Shown piece by piece: positions 27,253 through 35,709 of a stretch of 64,000 nucleotides of DNA (its first letter is position 1; every line of letters starts with the position of its first letter). The translations under genes and the position numbers were made by a program. The notes beneath the pieces were generated by a model. The model ran no database searches. It was given only the letters and a program-made list of their open reading frames with translations, and had not been told where the DNA came from. The stretch comes from Saprospirales bacterium (GTDB lineage: Bacteria; Bacteroidota; Bacteroidia; Chitinophagales; Saprospiraceae). The DNA is taken from the NCBI GenBank assembly GCA_007695145.1, contig REEI01000059.1, forward strand, positions 36,438-100,437. Direction: 5' to 3'.

Positions 27253-27813
27253 TCAGAATGGGGCGGTTAAAAATACTGTTATGAAGACAAAGGCCATTTT
27301 CATCTCAAAAGGAAAATCGCTATGCAAAGTGTCCACAACTACCCAGTCTCTAGGGTCTCCCGGATTGAGAGTGTACATAGTAAAGTACCCATAATCGCGA
27401 CTCGTAATTACCCATTCTTCATAATGATTGGCGTAACGCGACCTCCAAACTACCGACTTTCTGTTGTCGGTTACTCTCCATTCCCTGAGGTCATCACGCC
27501 ACAATTGCCGAACAGTTGCAATATTTCCTGGACCTTGTACCTCCCACGCACTGAACACATTGCGATCAATATTTCGAATTCGCCCATCTTGATCTACAAC
27601 TCTGTAACTCCAATCCAATCGGGGGCTGCCCATCATAGATACCAATTCCAATGTACCAAAATTTATGGTGTCTTCTTCCGTAAAAATGGACCATTCCCGA
27701 AAATCATCATCCCATATGGTACTAATCCCAGTAATGGTTTGTGATTGCATCATCGGAAACACAGCAACCATAAGGCCAGGCAAGAGAATTATAAAGAATA
27801 TGAGTCTGAACAT
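27253..27813 (-). CDS. secreted Trp/Asp-repeat protein of unknown function
   Basis: A 186-residue protein with a signal peptide (residues about 1-24) and a body made of recurring short units with a W-x-D-D-x-x-x-E-W pattern: IWDDDFREWSIF, LWRDDLREWRVT, HYEEWVIT and DPRDWVVVD. Trp and acidic residues are strikingly enriched. The last residues (MAFVFITVFLTAPF) are hydrophobic and could be a membrane anchor. I do not recognise the family. It sits 10 bases after DUF3127 and 16 bases before the response regulator gene, so it may be a periplasmic partner of the two-component system. Confidence 0.7.
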   Translation of the reverse strand: MFRLIFFIILLPGLMVAVFPMMQSQTITGISTIWDDDFREWSIFTEEDTINFGTLELVSMMGSPRLDWSYRVVDQDGRIRNIDRNVFSAWEVQGPGNIATVRQLWRDDLREWRVTDNRKSVVWRSRYANHYEEWVITSRDYGYFTMYTLNPGDPRDWVVVDTLHSDFPFEMKMAFVFITVFLTAPF

Positions 27814-27823
27814 AACTATTCAA

Positions 27824-28198
27824 TTAAAAAGGAAGATCATCGGCAAAGTCTTCTGCTTTTGACTCGTTACCTCCATCTTCAAACTTGGGTTCCTCAAAAT
27901 CATCGGTAACTTGATTGACATCATTGTTGTCGACATCACCTTCTATCCTCCATGCGTTGAGGTTGGTAAAAAATTTATCATTCCACTCTCTTCCTCTCAA
28001 GTCAAAATGTACTTTTATCTTTTGATTCTCTTCAAAAGGATCTAAAATACTACACTTATCCTGAGTGAGTTGAAACTTTAAGTACTGAGGATAGGGACCT
28101 TCTTCAACAAGAAGGACAAATTCCCTTGCTTTGAAACTTTCAGTTTTTTGTTCCGTATCAAACTTTCTGTAGAGTTTTCCCTCAATTTCAAATGCCAT
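27824..28198 (-). CDS. DUF3127 protein with SSB-like C-terminal tail
   Basis: A 124-residue cytoplasmic protein. Residues 1-90 form a compact beta-rich domain (FEIEGKLYRKF, REFVLLVEE, YLKFQLTQDKC, IKVHFDLRGREW, FFTNLNAWRIE) typical of the DUF3127 family of Bacteroidota, with an OB-fold look. The C-terminal third is acidic and disordered and ends in DDLPF, much like the DDDIPF protein-docking tip of single-stranded DNA-binding protein. The function is not established. It lies 27 bases downstream of proS and is probably cotranscribed with it. Confidence 0.85.
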   Translation of the reverse strand: MAFEIEGKLYRKFDTEQKTESFKAREFVLLVEEGPYPQYLKFQLTQDKCSILDPFEENQKIKVHFDLRGREWNDKFFTNLNAWRIEGDVDNNDVNQVTDDFEEPKFEDGGNESKAEDFADDLPF

Positions 28199-28225
28199 AT
28201 CTATTTATTTATTTATTGTTCTTGA

Positions 28226-29692
28226 TTAATAAGCTTTTGCAAAGATAACCTTACGCTCAGAAGGGCGACCTGTGTAAACACAAAGACCACTTTCTGTATC
28301 GTCATCTAATGGAACGCAACGAATGGTCGCTTTTGTTTCATCCTTTATTCTCAATTCTGTTTCTGTAGTACCATCCCAATGGGCTTTTACAAAGCCACCT
28401 TTCGTTTCTATAGTTTCCTTAAACACATCCCACGAGTGCACAGTATGGGTATTATCAGCACGGAACTTCAATGCCCTTTTGAATAGATTGTTCTGTATTT
28501 CATCCATCAATTCCGCAACGTAAGTTACCACCCCATCGAGTGGAATTTGTTTTTTTTCTTGAGAATCCCTTCTCGCTACCTCCACCTGTCTGTTCTCCAA
28601 ATCTCTCTTTCCGATTGCCAATCTAACGGGCACACCTTTCAACTCATGCTCCGCAAATTTAAACCCGGGTCGTTTCTTCAAATCGGTATCATATACCACT
28701 GAAAAGCCTTTTCCCTCTAATTGGGCTTTAATTTTCAGTGCGACTTCATCAATCTCTGCAGCTGGTTTGGGTATGGGCACAATAGCAACATGAATAGGTG
28801 CCAACTTGGGGGGGATTACCAGACCCTGGTCATCTGAATGGGTCATAATTAAAGCTCCAACCAGCCGTGTGGAAACCCCCCAGGAGGTAGCCCATACCAA
28901 TTCATCCTGATTGTTTTCATTTAAAAAGGTCACGTTGAAAGCCCTGGCAAAATTTTGCCCTAAAAAGTGGGAGGTTCCGGCTTGCAAAGCTTTTTTATCC
29001 TGCATAAGAGCTTCAATAGTATAAGTCTCCAATGCACCTGCAAACCGCTCATGCTCAGATTTTACCCCTTTAATGACCGGCATAGCCATATAGTCTTCGG
29101 CAAACCTTGTGTACACTTCATGCATCTTTTCAGCCTCTTCAATGGCCTCCTCTTTGGTGGCATGGGCAGTATGTCCCTCCTGCCACAAAAATTCAGCAGT
29201 TCGCAAAAATGGCCGGGTTCTCATTTCCCAGCGTACAACATTCGCCCATTGATTGACTAAAATAGGTAAGTCCCTGTAAGACTGAATCCAATCTTTATAT
29301 GTATTCCAGATGATGGTCTCTGATGTGGGACGAACGATCAACTCCTCCTCCAGTTTTGCAGATGGATCTACTACTACCCCATTGCCTGCCGGATCATTCA
29401 TTAGACGGTGGTGAGTAACAACGGCACACTCCTTAGCAAAGCCCTCTACATGCTCTGCTTCTTTACTGAGAAAGCTCTTGGGTATAAAAAGCGGAAAATA
29501 AGCATTAACGTGCCCCGTTTCTTTAAACATACGATCTAGCTGAACTTTCATATTCTCCCAAATCGCAAATCCATGCGGCTTGATAACCATACACCCCCTG
29601 ACTGCAGAGTGGTCAGCAAGACCTGCTTTCTTTACTATGTCATTGTACCATTGTGAGTAATTATCACTCCTGGAAACTATACCTTTACTCAT
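28226..29692 (-). CDS. proS: prolyl-tRNA synthetase, archaeal/eukaryotic-like type
   Basis: Class II aminoacyl-tRNA synthetase that charges tRNA-Pro. The 488-residue length and blocks such as [64 protein letters not shown] and [16 protein letters not shown] define the shorter ProS form without the bacterial editing insertion, followed by an anticodon-binding domain and the C-terminal zinc-domain-like end AKAY. This form is usual in Bacteroidota. It starts a minus-strand run with DUF3127, the Trp/Asp protein and the two-component system, and diverges from the secreted protein gene at 29.9 kb. Confidence 0.95.
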   Translation of the reverse strand: MSKGIVSRSDNYSQWYNDIVKKAGLADHSAVRGCMVIKPHGFAIWENMKVQLDRMFKETGHVNAYFPLFIPKSFLSKEAEHVEGFAKECAVVTHHRLMNDPAGNGVVVDPSAKLEEELIVRPTSETIIWNTYKDWIQSYRDLPILVNQWANVVRWEMRTRPFLRTAEFLWQEGHTAHATKEEAIEEAEKMHEVYTRFAEDYMAMPVIKGVKSEHERFAGALETYTIEALMQDKKALQAGTSHFLGQNFARAFNVTFLNENNQDELVWATSWGVSTRLVGALIMTHSDDQGLVIPPKLAPIHVAIVPIPKPAAEIDEVALKIKAQLEGKGFSVVYDTDLKKRPGFKFAEHELKGVPVRLAIGKRDLENRQVEVARRDSQEKKQIPLDGVVTYVAELMDEIQNNLFKRALKFRADNTHTVHSWDVFKETIETKGGFVKAHWDGTTETELRIKDETKATIRCVPLDDDTESGLCVYTGRPSERKVIFAKAY

Positions 29693-29897
29693 TTAATAAA
29701 CTATTAATTTGATTATTGATTGAAACTTATTGGGTTAGCTAGACGTATAAGTTATAGTTGATGCAATTTAGGTTGCAAAGAAACGGGAAAGCTTAGATAT
29801 TGGGGAGTTTTTTGTGTTAAAATCTTACAATTTTATGTTCGACTTGCCAATTGTTCCTAACTTGCATTTTATAAAAATTCGTCTAAAATCTTTAATC

Positions 29898-31280
29898 ATG
29901 AGAAGTCCAATTATTTTATCCTTAACAGCTGTATGGGCATTTTTCTTTTCAATGGCTCCGGCAATTGCTCAATGGGACGATCTATACTATGATCCCGACA
30001 GGCGCACCACGACTACTACCACAGTAAGTCCAACTCAAAATCAAGGCCAGGATCTCAGTTTTGGCGATGAATATAGGAATTACGATGATGAGGCCTACGA
30101 CTATATGAGCGAGTATGACTTTTATTACAGTTCAAGGATTAGAAGATTCCATCGACCAAACAGGTCCTTTGATTTTTATGACCCATTTTTTGTCGACATG
30201 GTATACTTTGGTTATTACACACCGGGTATGACTATTTATATGGGTCCCTCATATTACAGGCCGTGGAGACCAAGGCCACATCATTTTGGTCCCCACTTCT
30301 ATGATCCTTTCTTCAACCCATATGCATTTCACAGACCTTATCGACCTTTCAGACCCTATGGTTCATACTATTCCTTTGGCTTTGGTTACGGTTTCAGCAG
30401 CTGGGGATGGGGTGGTTATGGATTCGCAAGCTGCCCGGTTTTTTATTCCAGCAACACTTACTACGTTAACAACTATTACAACAATCAAGGTTTAAGACCC
30501 GGACCCAACGATGCTATCAGAAATACCCACTATGGTCCTAGAAACTCTTCAGGTGGGACCACTGCCAGAAGGGGAAGAACGGTAGATGGTGGTGCAGATG
30601 CTGAAATGAGAGTTCCTGATACGCGATCAACAGAAAGTACAAGAACTGCAAGAGGTACTGAAATGGATGGAGGAAGAACAGCAGCTGAAAGATCCACCAA
30701 TCAAGCTGATCAGAGAACAGCTCAAACCGGAGCTGAACCTCAAACTGAAAGGCAAAGAGAGCAAATTGCGGCAAGAGGCGCACAAACAAGAACAACAGCA
30801 GCACCCTCAAGAAGGGTTCAGGAGGATTTTAGCAATAATCGCGTAAGTAGAGATGAAGCTCACAGGGATACGCGAACCAATGTTCCTGGCACCAGATCAA
30901 TGGACACAAGGAGAAGTGATAACAGAATATTCAATGCTCCAGGTCAACAGAGAAACAGGCAAACTGCCCCTGATACCAGAAGACAACAAGGCAGAGATTT
31001 GGATAGAGGGGACCGGAATCGCAGCAACCCAACTCCAAATTTAAACAGAGGCAACAATCAGAGAAACAATCCAACACCCAATATCAATCGCGGTAGCAAT
31101 CAACAGCGTAGCTCTGGGTCTATGAGTCCAAATCGATCTTCAAATCAGAGGTCTTCCGGTGTGACCCCGAGTAGATCCTCCAACAACAACCGCTCTTCGG
31201 GAGTTTCTCCAAGCAGAGGTTCAAACAGCTCCAGTAGCAGCGGCAATACCAGGTCTGGCAGATCAGGAAGAGGAAATTGA
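29898..31280 (+). CDS. secreted low-complexity protein, aromatic-rich then Arg/Asn/Ser-rich
   Basis: A 461-residue protein with a signal peptide (MRSPIILSLTAVWAFFFS, cleavage after APAIAQ). Residues about 30-200 are very rich in Tyr, Phe, Pro and Gly (FDFYDPFFVDMVYFGYY, RPWRPRPHHFGPHFYDP). Residues about 210-461 are low complexity and strongly basic, with repeated SSNQRSSGVTPSR-like and NLNRGNNQRNNPTPN-like units. No enzyme motif is present. Starting at the ATG at 29898 gives the signal peptide; an in-frame TTG/GTG upstream would bury it. It may be a surface or matrix protein; family unknown. Confidence 0.75.
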   Translation: MRSPIILSLTAVWAFFFSMAPAIAQWDDLYYDPDRRTTTTTTVSPTQNQGQDLSFGDEYRNYDDEAYDYMSEYDFYYSSRIRRFHRPNRSFDFYDPFFVDMVYFGYYTPGMTIYMGPSYYRPWRPRPHHFGPHFYDPFFNPYAFHRPYRPFRPYGSYYSFGFGYGFSSWGWGGYGFASCPVFYSSNTYYVNNYYNNQGLRPGPNDAIRNTHYGPRNSSGGTTARRGRTVDGGADAEMRVPDTRSTESTRTARGTEMDGGRTAAERSTNQADQRTAQTGAEPQTERQREQIAARGAQTRTTAAPSRRVQEDFSNNRVSRDEAHRDTRTNVPGTRSMDTRRSDNRIFNAPGQQRNRQTAPDTRRQQGRDLDRGDRNRSNPTPNLNRGNNQRNNPTPNINRGSNQQRSSGSMSPNRSSNQRSSGVTPSRSSNNNRSSGVSPSRGSNSSSSSGNTRSGRSGRGN

Positions 31281-31322
31281 TCATTCAACGTCTAATTACT
31301 TCTTTTGATAAAATAATTAAAC

Positions 31323-31363
31323 AGGGTGAGGTGGTGTGAAAAAATCCCGCTTCACCCTTTTTT
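31323..31363 (+). terminator. intrinsic terminator after the low-complexity secreted protein gene
   Basis: Twelve-base stem AGGGTGAGGTGG (31323-31334) with CCGCTTCACCCT (31347-31358), including two G-T pairs, followed by six T. It lies 42 bases after the stop at 31280 and upstream of the true start of the next gene. Confidence 0.8.
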
Positions 31364-31475
31364 GCAGACCTTTCGTAAGCCAAATCAGTCAACTTGTTCT
31401 AAGAATAATATGCCAACCGGAAATTCCTCTTCCATAGTTAGGTTTATGGCAAATCGACAGGAAAAACTATCCATT

Positions 31476-32966
31476 ATGAAAAACTTTTTTGTTCTATTTT
31501 TTTCAGTATTGCTCTATTGTTCTCAATCCCCCTCTGCAAGTGCTCAAACACTAGATGATGCACTTAGATTATCCACACTTGAACATACAGGGACGGCCAG
31601 ATACATGGGGGTGGGTGGCGCCATGACAGCACTTGGAGCGGATTATTCTGCTTCGGCTTACAATCCTGCCGGCCTTGCTCTTATTAGGAGAGGAGAACTT
31701 GTCTTTACACCGGTACTTTTCATCAATAATACAGACAGCAGATGGAATGCCAACCGGGAAAATGATCGCTTTTCCAATCTGCAATTCTCTAACTTTGGTC
31801 TGGTCATCGCAGGGGAGCCAAAAGGAAGTTCTTCATTCACTAATTTTGCCTTCAGCCTTGGGTTTAACCGATTGGCCAGTTTTCACTCCCATCTTTATGC
31901 AAGAACCAGGAATGAAGGAAGCATACTCGATCGATTTGTTTCTCTTGGCGAGGGTCTTGCACCTTCACAAATAGATGATTTTGAAGTCGGTTTGGCATAT
32001 GATGTATTTGCATTGATTTATGATGAAGGTACGAACACTTATTTTACTGATTTAGATCCCGGCACGGTCTTGCAAAAAGAATTTGACCAAAGGGTGGAGG
32101 GGAGTATCAATGAGATTTTTCTTTCACTGGCTGGAAATTTAAGAGAGCGCCTAATCATGGGTGTAACATTGAGTGTCCCTATAGTATCCTATACCGAAGA
32201 TAGATTTTACAAAGACAGGGATGATGAAAATGTCAATCCCATATACCGGTCTTTTGAATTCACGGAATCCGCGGAGGTAACTGGTGCGGGATTTCAAATC
32301 AAGGCAGGCATGATCTACCGCCACTCTCAGGCTCTTAGATTTGGATTTGCCATCCATTCACCAGGTTGGTACTCACTGTCCGATGAATACACCACCTCGG
32401 CAACCTTCGACTACGACTTCACCCAAATTCCTGGAGAATTACCCGCAGGTCCGCAGACAGCCAATTCTCCGCAGGGAATGTTCGATTACAATTTCACAAG
32501 CCCCTGGAGAGTGCTTGCTGGAACAGGCTACTTGTTTGAAAATAGGGGATTCATTTCCTTCGATGTGGAATACCTTGACTACACCAGTTCACAATTCAAT
32601 TTCACCAGAAGAAACAGTTCGCAGTTTTTGGAACAAGAGCGGAATAAAAACAATGAGATTAGAAATAATCTTTCAACTGCTCTGAACTTCCGATTAGGAG
32701 GCGAATTAGCCCTTCAATCGCTAAGGTTAAGGGGGGGACTACAATTCATCCAAAATCCATTTGAGGATGTTAGTGATCGGGACCTAACTTGGAGCTTAGG
32801 AGTGGGCATTAGAGAATCAAGTTTCTTTCTTGACCTGGCTTTTCAGAGAAGTATTCGGGAAGGGGCAATTAACCCCTATGTGGTTCCTGATGCTCCTGAA
32901 CAACAGAGGATCCTGAGCGATGCCGCAATCAACAGAATTGCCGTCACTGCCGGATTTAAATTCTGA
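31476..32966 (+). CDS. OmpP1/FadL-like outer membrane protein
   Basis: A 496-residue outer-membrane protein related to the FadL/OmpP1 hydrophobic-substrate channels. The signal peptide is MKNFFVLFFSVLLYCSQ with cleavage after ASAQ. The N-terminal TARYMGVGGAMTALGADYSA and SAYNPAGLALIRRGE correspond to the family's plug region with the NPAG motif; the remainder has regular amphipathic strands and ends in RIAVTAGFKF with a terminal Phe. I used the ATG at 31476, since longer in-frame starts would run through the terminator at 31323-31363. The transported compound is unknown. Confidence 0.85.
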   Translation: MKNFFVLFFSVLLYCSQSPSASAQTLDDALRLSTLEHTGTARYMGVGGAMTALGADYSASAYNPAGLALIRRGELVFTPVLFINNTDSRWNANRENDRFSNLQFSNFGLVIAGEPKGSSSFTNFAFSLGFNRLASFHSHLYARTRNEGSILDRFVSLGEGLAPSQIDDFEVGLAYDVFALIYDEGTNTYFTDLDPGTVLQKEFDQRVEGSINEIFLSLAGNLRERLIMGVTLSVPIVSYTEDRFYKDRDDENVNPIYRSFEFTESAEVTGAGFQIKAGMIYRHSQALRFGFAIHSPGWYSLSDEYTTSATFDYDFTQIPGELPAGPQTANSPQGMFDYNFTSPWRVLAGTGYLFENRGFISFDVEYLDYTSSQFNFTRRNSSQFLEQERNKNNEIRNNLSTALNFRLGGELALQSLRLRGGLQFIQNPFEDVSDRDLTWSLGVGIRESSFFLDLAFQRSIREGAINPYVVPDAPEQQRILSDAAINRIAVTAGFKF

Positions 32967-33143
32967 TATCAAACCATGGTATAATTATCTGGTAGAATCC
33001 AGGTAGTAGTTCCCGGTCTCATCTGCTGCATTTTATTTTTTTCATTGGCTAAACACAGCCCTATTTTCCTGCACACACATTGCCTTAGAGGTCAATTCCC
33101 ACAGAATTATAATATATATATTTTTCTGGATGATCAAAATTCG

Positions 33144-33151
33144 TAAATTTG
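33144..33151 (+). promoter_or_regulatory. putative hmgA -7 promoter element
   Basis: TAAATTTG matches TAnnTTTG exactly, 33 bases before the hmgA ATG at 33185. The region at the -33 position is T-rich but has no exact TTG. Confidence 0.45.
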
Positions 33152-33184
33152 GGTTGTTAAAATAATGATTACAAAAATTGAAAT

Positions 33185-34339
33185 ATGCACTACTATAGTT
33201 TAGGAAAAATACCGCGAAAGCGACATACCCAGTTTAGAAAAGAAAATGGGGACCTCTACCATGAAGAGCTTTTTTCTACTGAGGGCTTTGACAATAATGC
33301 TTCTCTACTTTATCATGTGAATGCCCCCACGCAGATTTTACAAGTGGGTGATCCAAAGGATGTAAAACCTAAAACAGTTCATGACCGACAGCTCAAGCAC
33401 AGGTGCCTTTTGGGGTTTCAAATTGAACCCACAGACGACTACCTCCTAAGCCGAAAGCCGGTATTGATCAACGGAGATTGTAAAATCATCCTGGCCGCAC
33501 CGAAAAAGGGAAATAAGGACTATTTCTTTAAAAATGCGGATGCAGATGAGGTTATCTTTATACATCAGGGCAACGGAAAGATTCGCACCCAGTACGGCAA
33601 TTTGAATTTCAAATATGGGGATTACATTGTACTGCCTCGCGGGACTATTTACAGCATTGAGTTCAACGATGAAAACAACCGACTCCTCATCGTGGAATCA
33701 TACAGTCCATTGGTAACACCCAAAAGGTACCGCAATCAATTTGGCCAGCTTATGGAGCACAGCCCATTTTGCGAAAGGGATATCATTAAACCGACTGAAC
33801 TGGAGACCTATGATGACAAAGGTGAATATCTATTTTACATAAAGAAACAAGATGCCCTCTACCCCTACCACTATCAAGGACACCCATTTGATGTGATTGG
33901 ATGGGATGGCTATGTATATCCCTATATTTTTTCAATCCACGACTTTGAACCTATTACAGGAAGAATACACCAACCACCGCCTGTGCATCAAACCTTTGCA
34001 GCCAGGGGGTTTGTAATTTGTTCTTTCGTTCCCCGTTTATACGATTATCACCCTCAGGCGATTCCAGCTCCCTATAACCACTCAAACATCGATAGCGATG
34101 AAGTACTGTATTATGTAGATGGTGACTTTATGAGTAGGGACAATGTTGAAAAAGGTATGATTACTCTGCATCCTGGTGGCATTCCGCACGGTCCGCATCC
34201 GGGTACAGTAGAAAAAAGCATAGGCAAGAAAGAGACAGGAGAACTGGCAGTTATGATCGACACCTTCCGGCCATTGCTTATGACCAACCATGCGGTGGAT
34301 ATCGAGAATAAGGATTATTATAAAAGTTGGATAAAATAG
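33185..34339 (+). CDS. hmgA: homogentisate 1,2-dioxygenase
   Basis: HmgA opens the ring of homogentisate to maleylacetoacetate in tyrosine catabolism, using ferrous iron in a cupin fold. The 384-residue protein has GYVYPYIFSIHDFEPITGRIHQPPPVHQTF (positions about 242-271, given here for the blocks YVYPYIF and IHQPPPVHQTF), a likely iron triad of His299, Glu306 and His335 within YNHSNIDSDEVLYY and GGIPHGPHPG, and the C-terminal MIDTFRPLLMT. It is four bases upstream of hppD and is cotranscribed with it. Bacterial members of this shorter form are slightly smaller than human HGD. Confidence 0.92.
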   Translation: MHYYSLGKIPRKRHTQFRKENGDLYHEELFSTEGFDNNASLLYHVNAPTQILQVGDPKDVKPKTVHDRQLKHRCLLGFQIEPTDDYLLSRKPVLINGDCKIILAAPKKGNKDYFFKNADADEVIFIHQGNGKIRTQYGNLNFKYGDYIVLPRGTIYSIEFNDENNRLLIVESYSPLVTPKRYRNQFGQLMEHSPFCERDIIKPTELETYDDKGEYLFYIKKQDALYPYHYQGHPFDVIGWDGYVYPYIFSIHDFEPITGRIHQPPPVHQTFAARGFVICSFVPRLYDYHPQAIPAPYNHSNIDSDEVLYYVDGDFMSRDNVEKGMITLHPGGIPHGPHPGTVEKSIGKKETGELAVMIDTFRPLLMTNHAVDIENKDYYKSWIK

Positions 34340-34343
34340 AAAT

Positions 34344-35468
34344 ATGGATACTTTAATCAAACAACAAAAACAAGCTGTGAAAGACACTTTTCCTATAAAT
34401 GGAACAGATTTCATTGAATTCTACGTGGGCAATGCCAAGCAATCCTCAATCTTCTATCAGGCAGCCTTTGGATTTGAATTGGTCGCTTATCGAGGTCCTG
34501 AAACAGGTTCCAAAGAAACGGTGAGTTATGTATTACAGCAGGGGAAAGTAAGACTTGTCCTCACATCAGCTTTTGACCCTGATCATGAGATACTTAAACA
34601 TGTACACCTTCACGGTGATGGAGTAAAAGTGTTGGCCCTTTGGGTAGATGATGCTAGGGATGCCTATGAGAAGGCTGTTGAAAGAGGAGCCGAATCCGCA
34701 TTTGAACCTTACACCATAAGTGATGAAGATGGTGAGGTAGTACTCTCCGGAATCCACACTTACGGCGAGACCATCCACACCTTTGTTGAAAGGAATAATT
34801 ATTCCGGTGCTTTTATGCCGGGATTTGTTTCCAGAAAAAGCATTAGAAAAGTGGAACCAGTAGGATTAAAATATGTAGATCACTGCGTTGGAAATGTTGA
34901 ACTGGGTCAAATGAATCGATGGATTAAATTTTATCAGGAAGTCCTGGGCTTCAAGCTGTTGATAACCTTTGATGACAAGGATATATCTACAAAATACACG
35001 GCATTGATGAGTAAAGTGGTCTCCAATGGGAACGGGTACATTAAGTTTCCAATCAATGAGCCTGCCAAGGGACTAAAAAAATCTCAAATTGAGGAATATC
35101 TTGATTTCTATAAAAGCGCAGGAGTCCAGCATATCGCAGTATCAACGGACAACATCATCGAAACGGTTAGCAAACTTAGAGAAAATGGTGTGGAGTTCCT
35201 TTATGTTCCTGACAACTACTATGAAGACCTTTTGGATAGGGTTGGCGATATAGATGAGAGTATTGAAGATCTCAAGGGGCAAAACATTCTCGTAGATAGA
35301 GATAATGAGGGATACCTCCTCCAAATTTTTACGAAGCCAGTACAGGACAGACCTACTGTTTTTTATGAGATCATACAAAGGAAGGGAGCTCAGTCTTTTG
35401 GAAAGGGCAATTTCAAAGCCCTTTTTGAAGCTATTGAGCGAGAACAAGAGTTAAGAGGAACCCTATAA
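34344..35468 (+). CDS. hppD: 4-hydroxyphenylpyruvate dioxygenase
   Basis: HppD converts 4-hydroxyphenylpyruvate to homogentisate, the substrate of the upstream HmgA. The 374-residue protein has two vicinal-oxygen-chelate halves. Iron ligands are His180 (YVDHCVGN), His263 (VQHIAVST) and Glu342 (VFYEIIQRKG), with the family C-terminus GKGNFKALFEAIEREQ. The gene follows hmgA by four bases and ends about 70 bases before an intrinsic terminator, so the two genes form a compact unit for tyrosine degradation. The remaining steps (maleylacetoacetate isomerase, fumarylacetoacetase) are not in the window. Confidence 0.95.
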   Translation: MDTLIKQQKQAVKDTFPINGTDFIEFYVGNAKQSSIFYQAAFGFELVAYRGPETGSKETVSYVLQQGKVRLVLTSAFDPDHEILKHVHLHGDGVKVLALWVDDARDAYEKAVERGAESAFEPYTISDEDGEVVLSGIHTYGETIHTFVERNNYSGAFMPGFVSRKSIRKVEPVGLKYVDHCVGNVELGQMNRWIKFYQEVLGFKLLITFDDKDISTKYTALMSKVVSNGNGYIKFPINEPAKGLKKSQIEEYLDFYKSAGVQHIAVSTDNIIETVSKLRENGVEFLYVPDNYYEDLLDRVGDIDESIEDLKGQNILVDRDNEGYLLQIFTKPVQDRPTVFYEIIQRKGAQSFGKGNFKALFEAIEREQELRGTL

Positions 35469-35537
35469 TTGGGAGTCAACAATTGAACAAATAATAGGAG
35501 CGTACGTTTGTAAACTCAATTATTTTCAATAAATACT

Positions 35538-35574
35538 AAAGTGCGAGCACATCCAATGGCTTGCACTTTTTTTT
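35538..35574 (+). terminator. intrinsic terminator of the hmgA-hppD unit
   Basis: Eleven-base stem AAAGTGCGAGC (35538-35548) with GCTTGCACTTT (35559-35569), one G-T pair, a ten-base loop, followed by a T run to 35574. It lies about 70 bases after the hppD stop. Confidence 0.85.
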
Positions 35575-35709
35575 GCTTTGTTTCGCAAATATATCCCTAA
35601 TTTTTAATACTTTTCCAAGCACAAATTTCGGTTCATCAAAAAACATGTCCCTTTACAGCACTTTCCGATATTCTATTGCTGCTGATTTTCCACAATTTGA
35701 AATCCCAGC

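Noticed and set aside
31326..31475. 50-residue N-terminal extension of the FadL-like protein
   Set aside because: It would translate the terminator stem at 31323-31363 and bury the signal peptide that begins at 31476.
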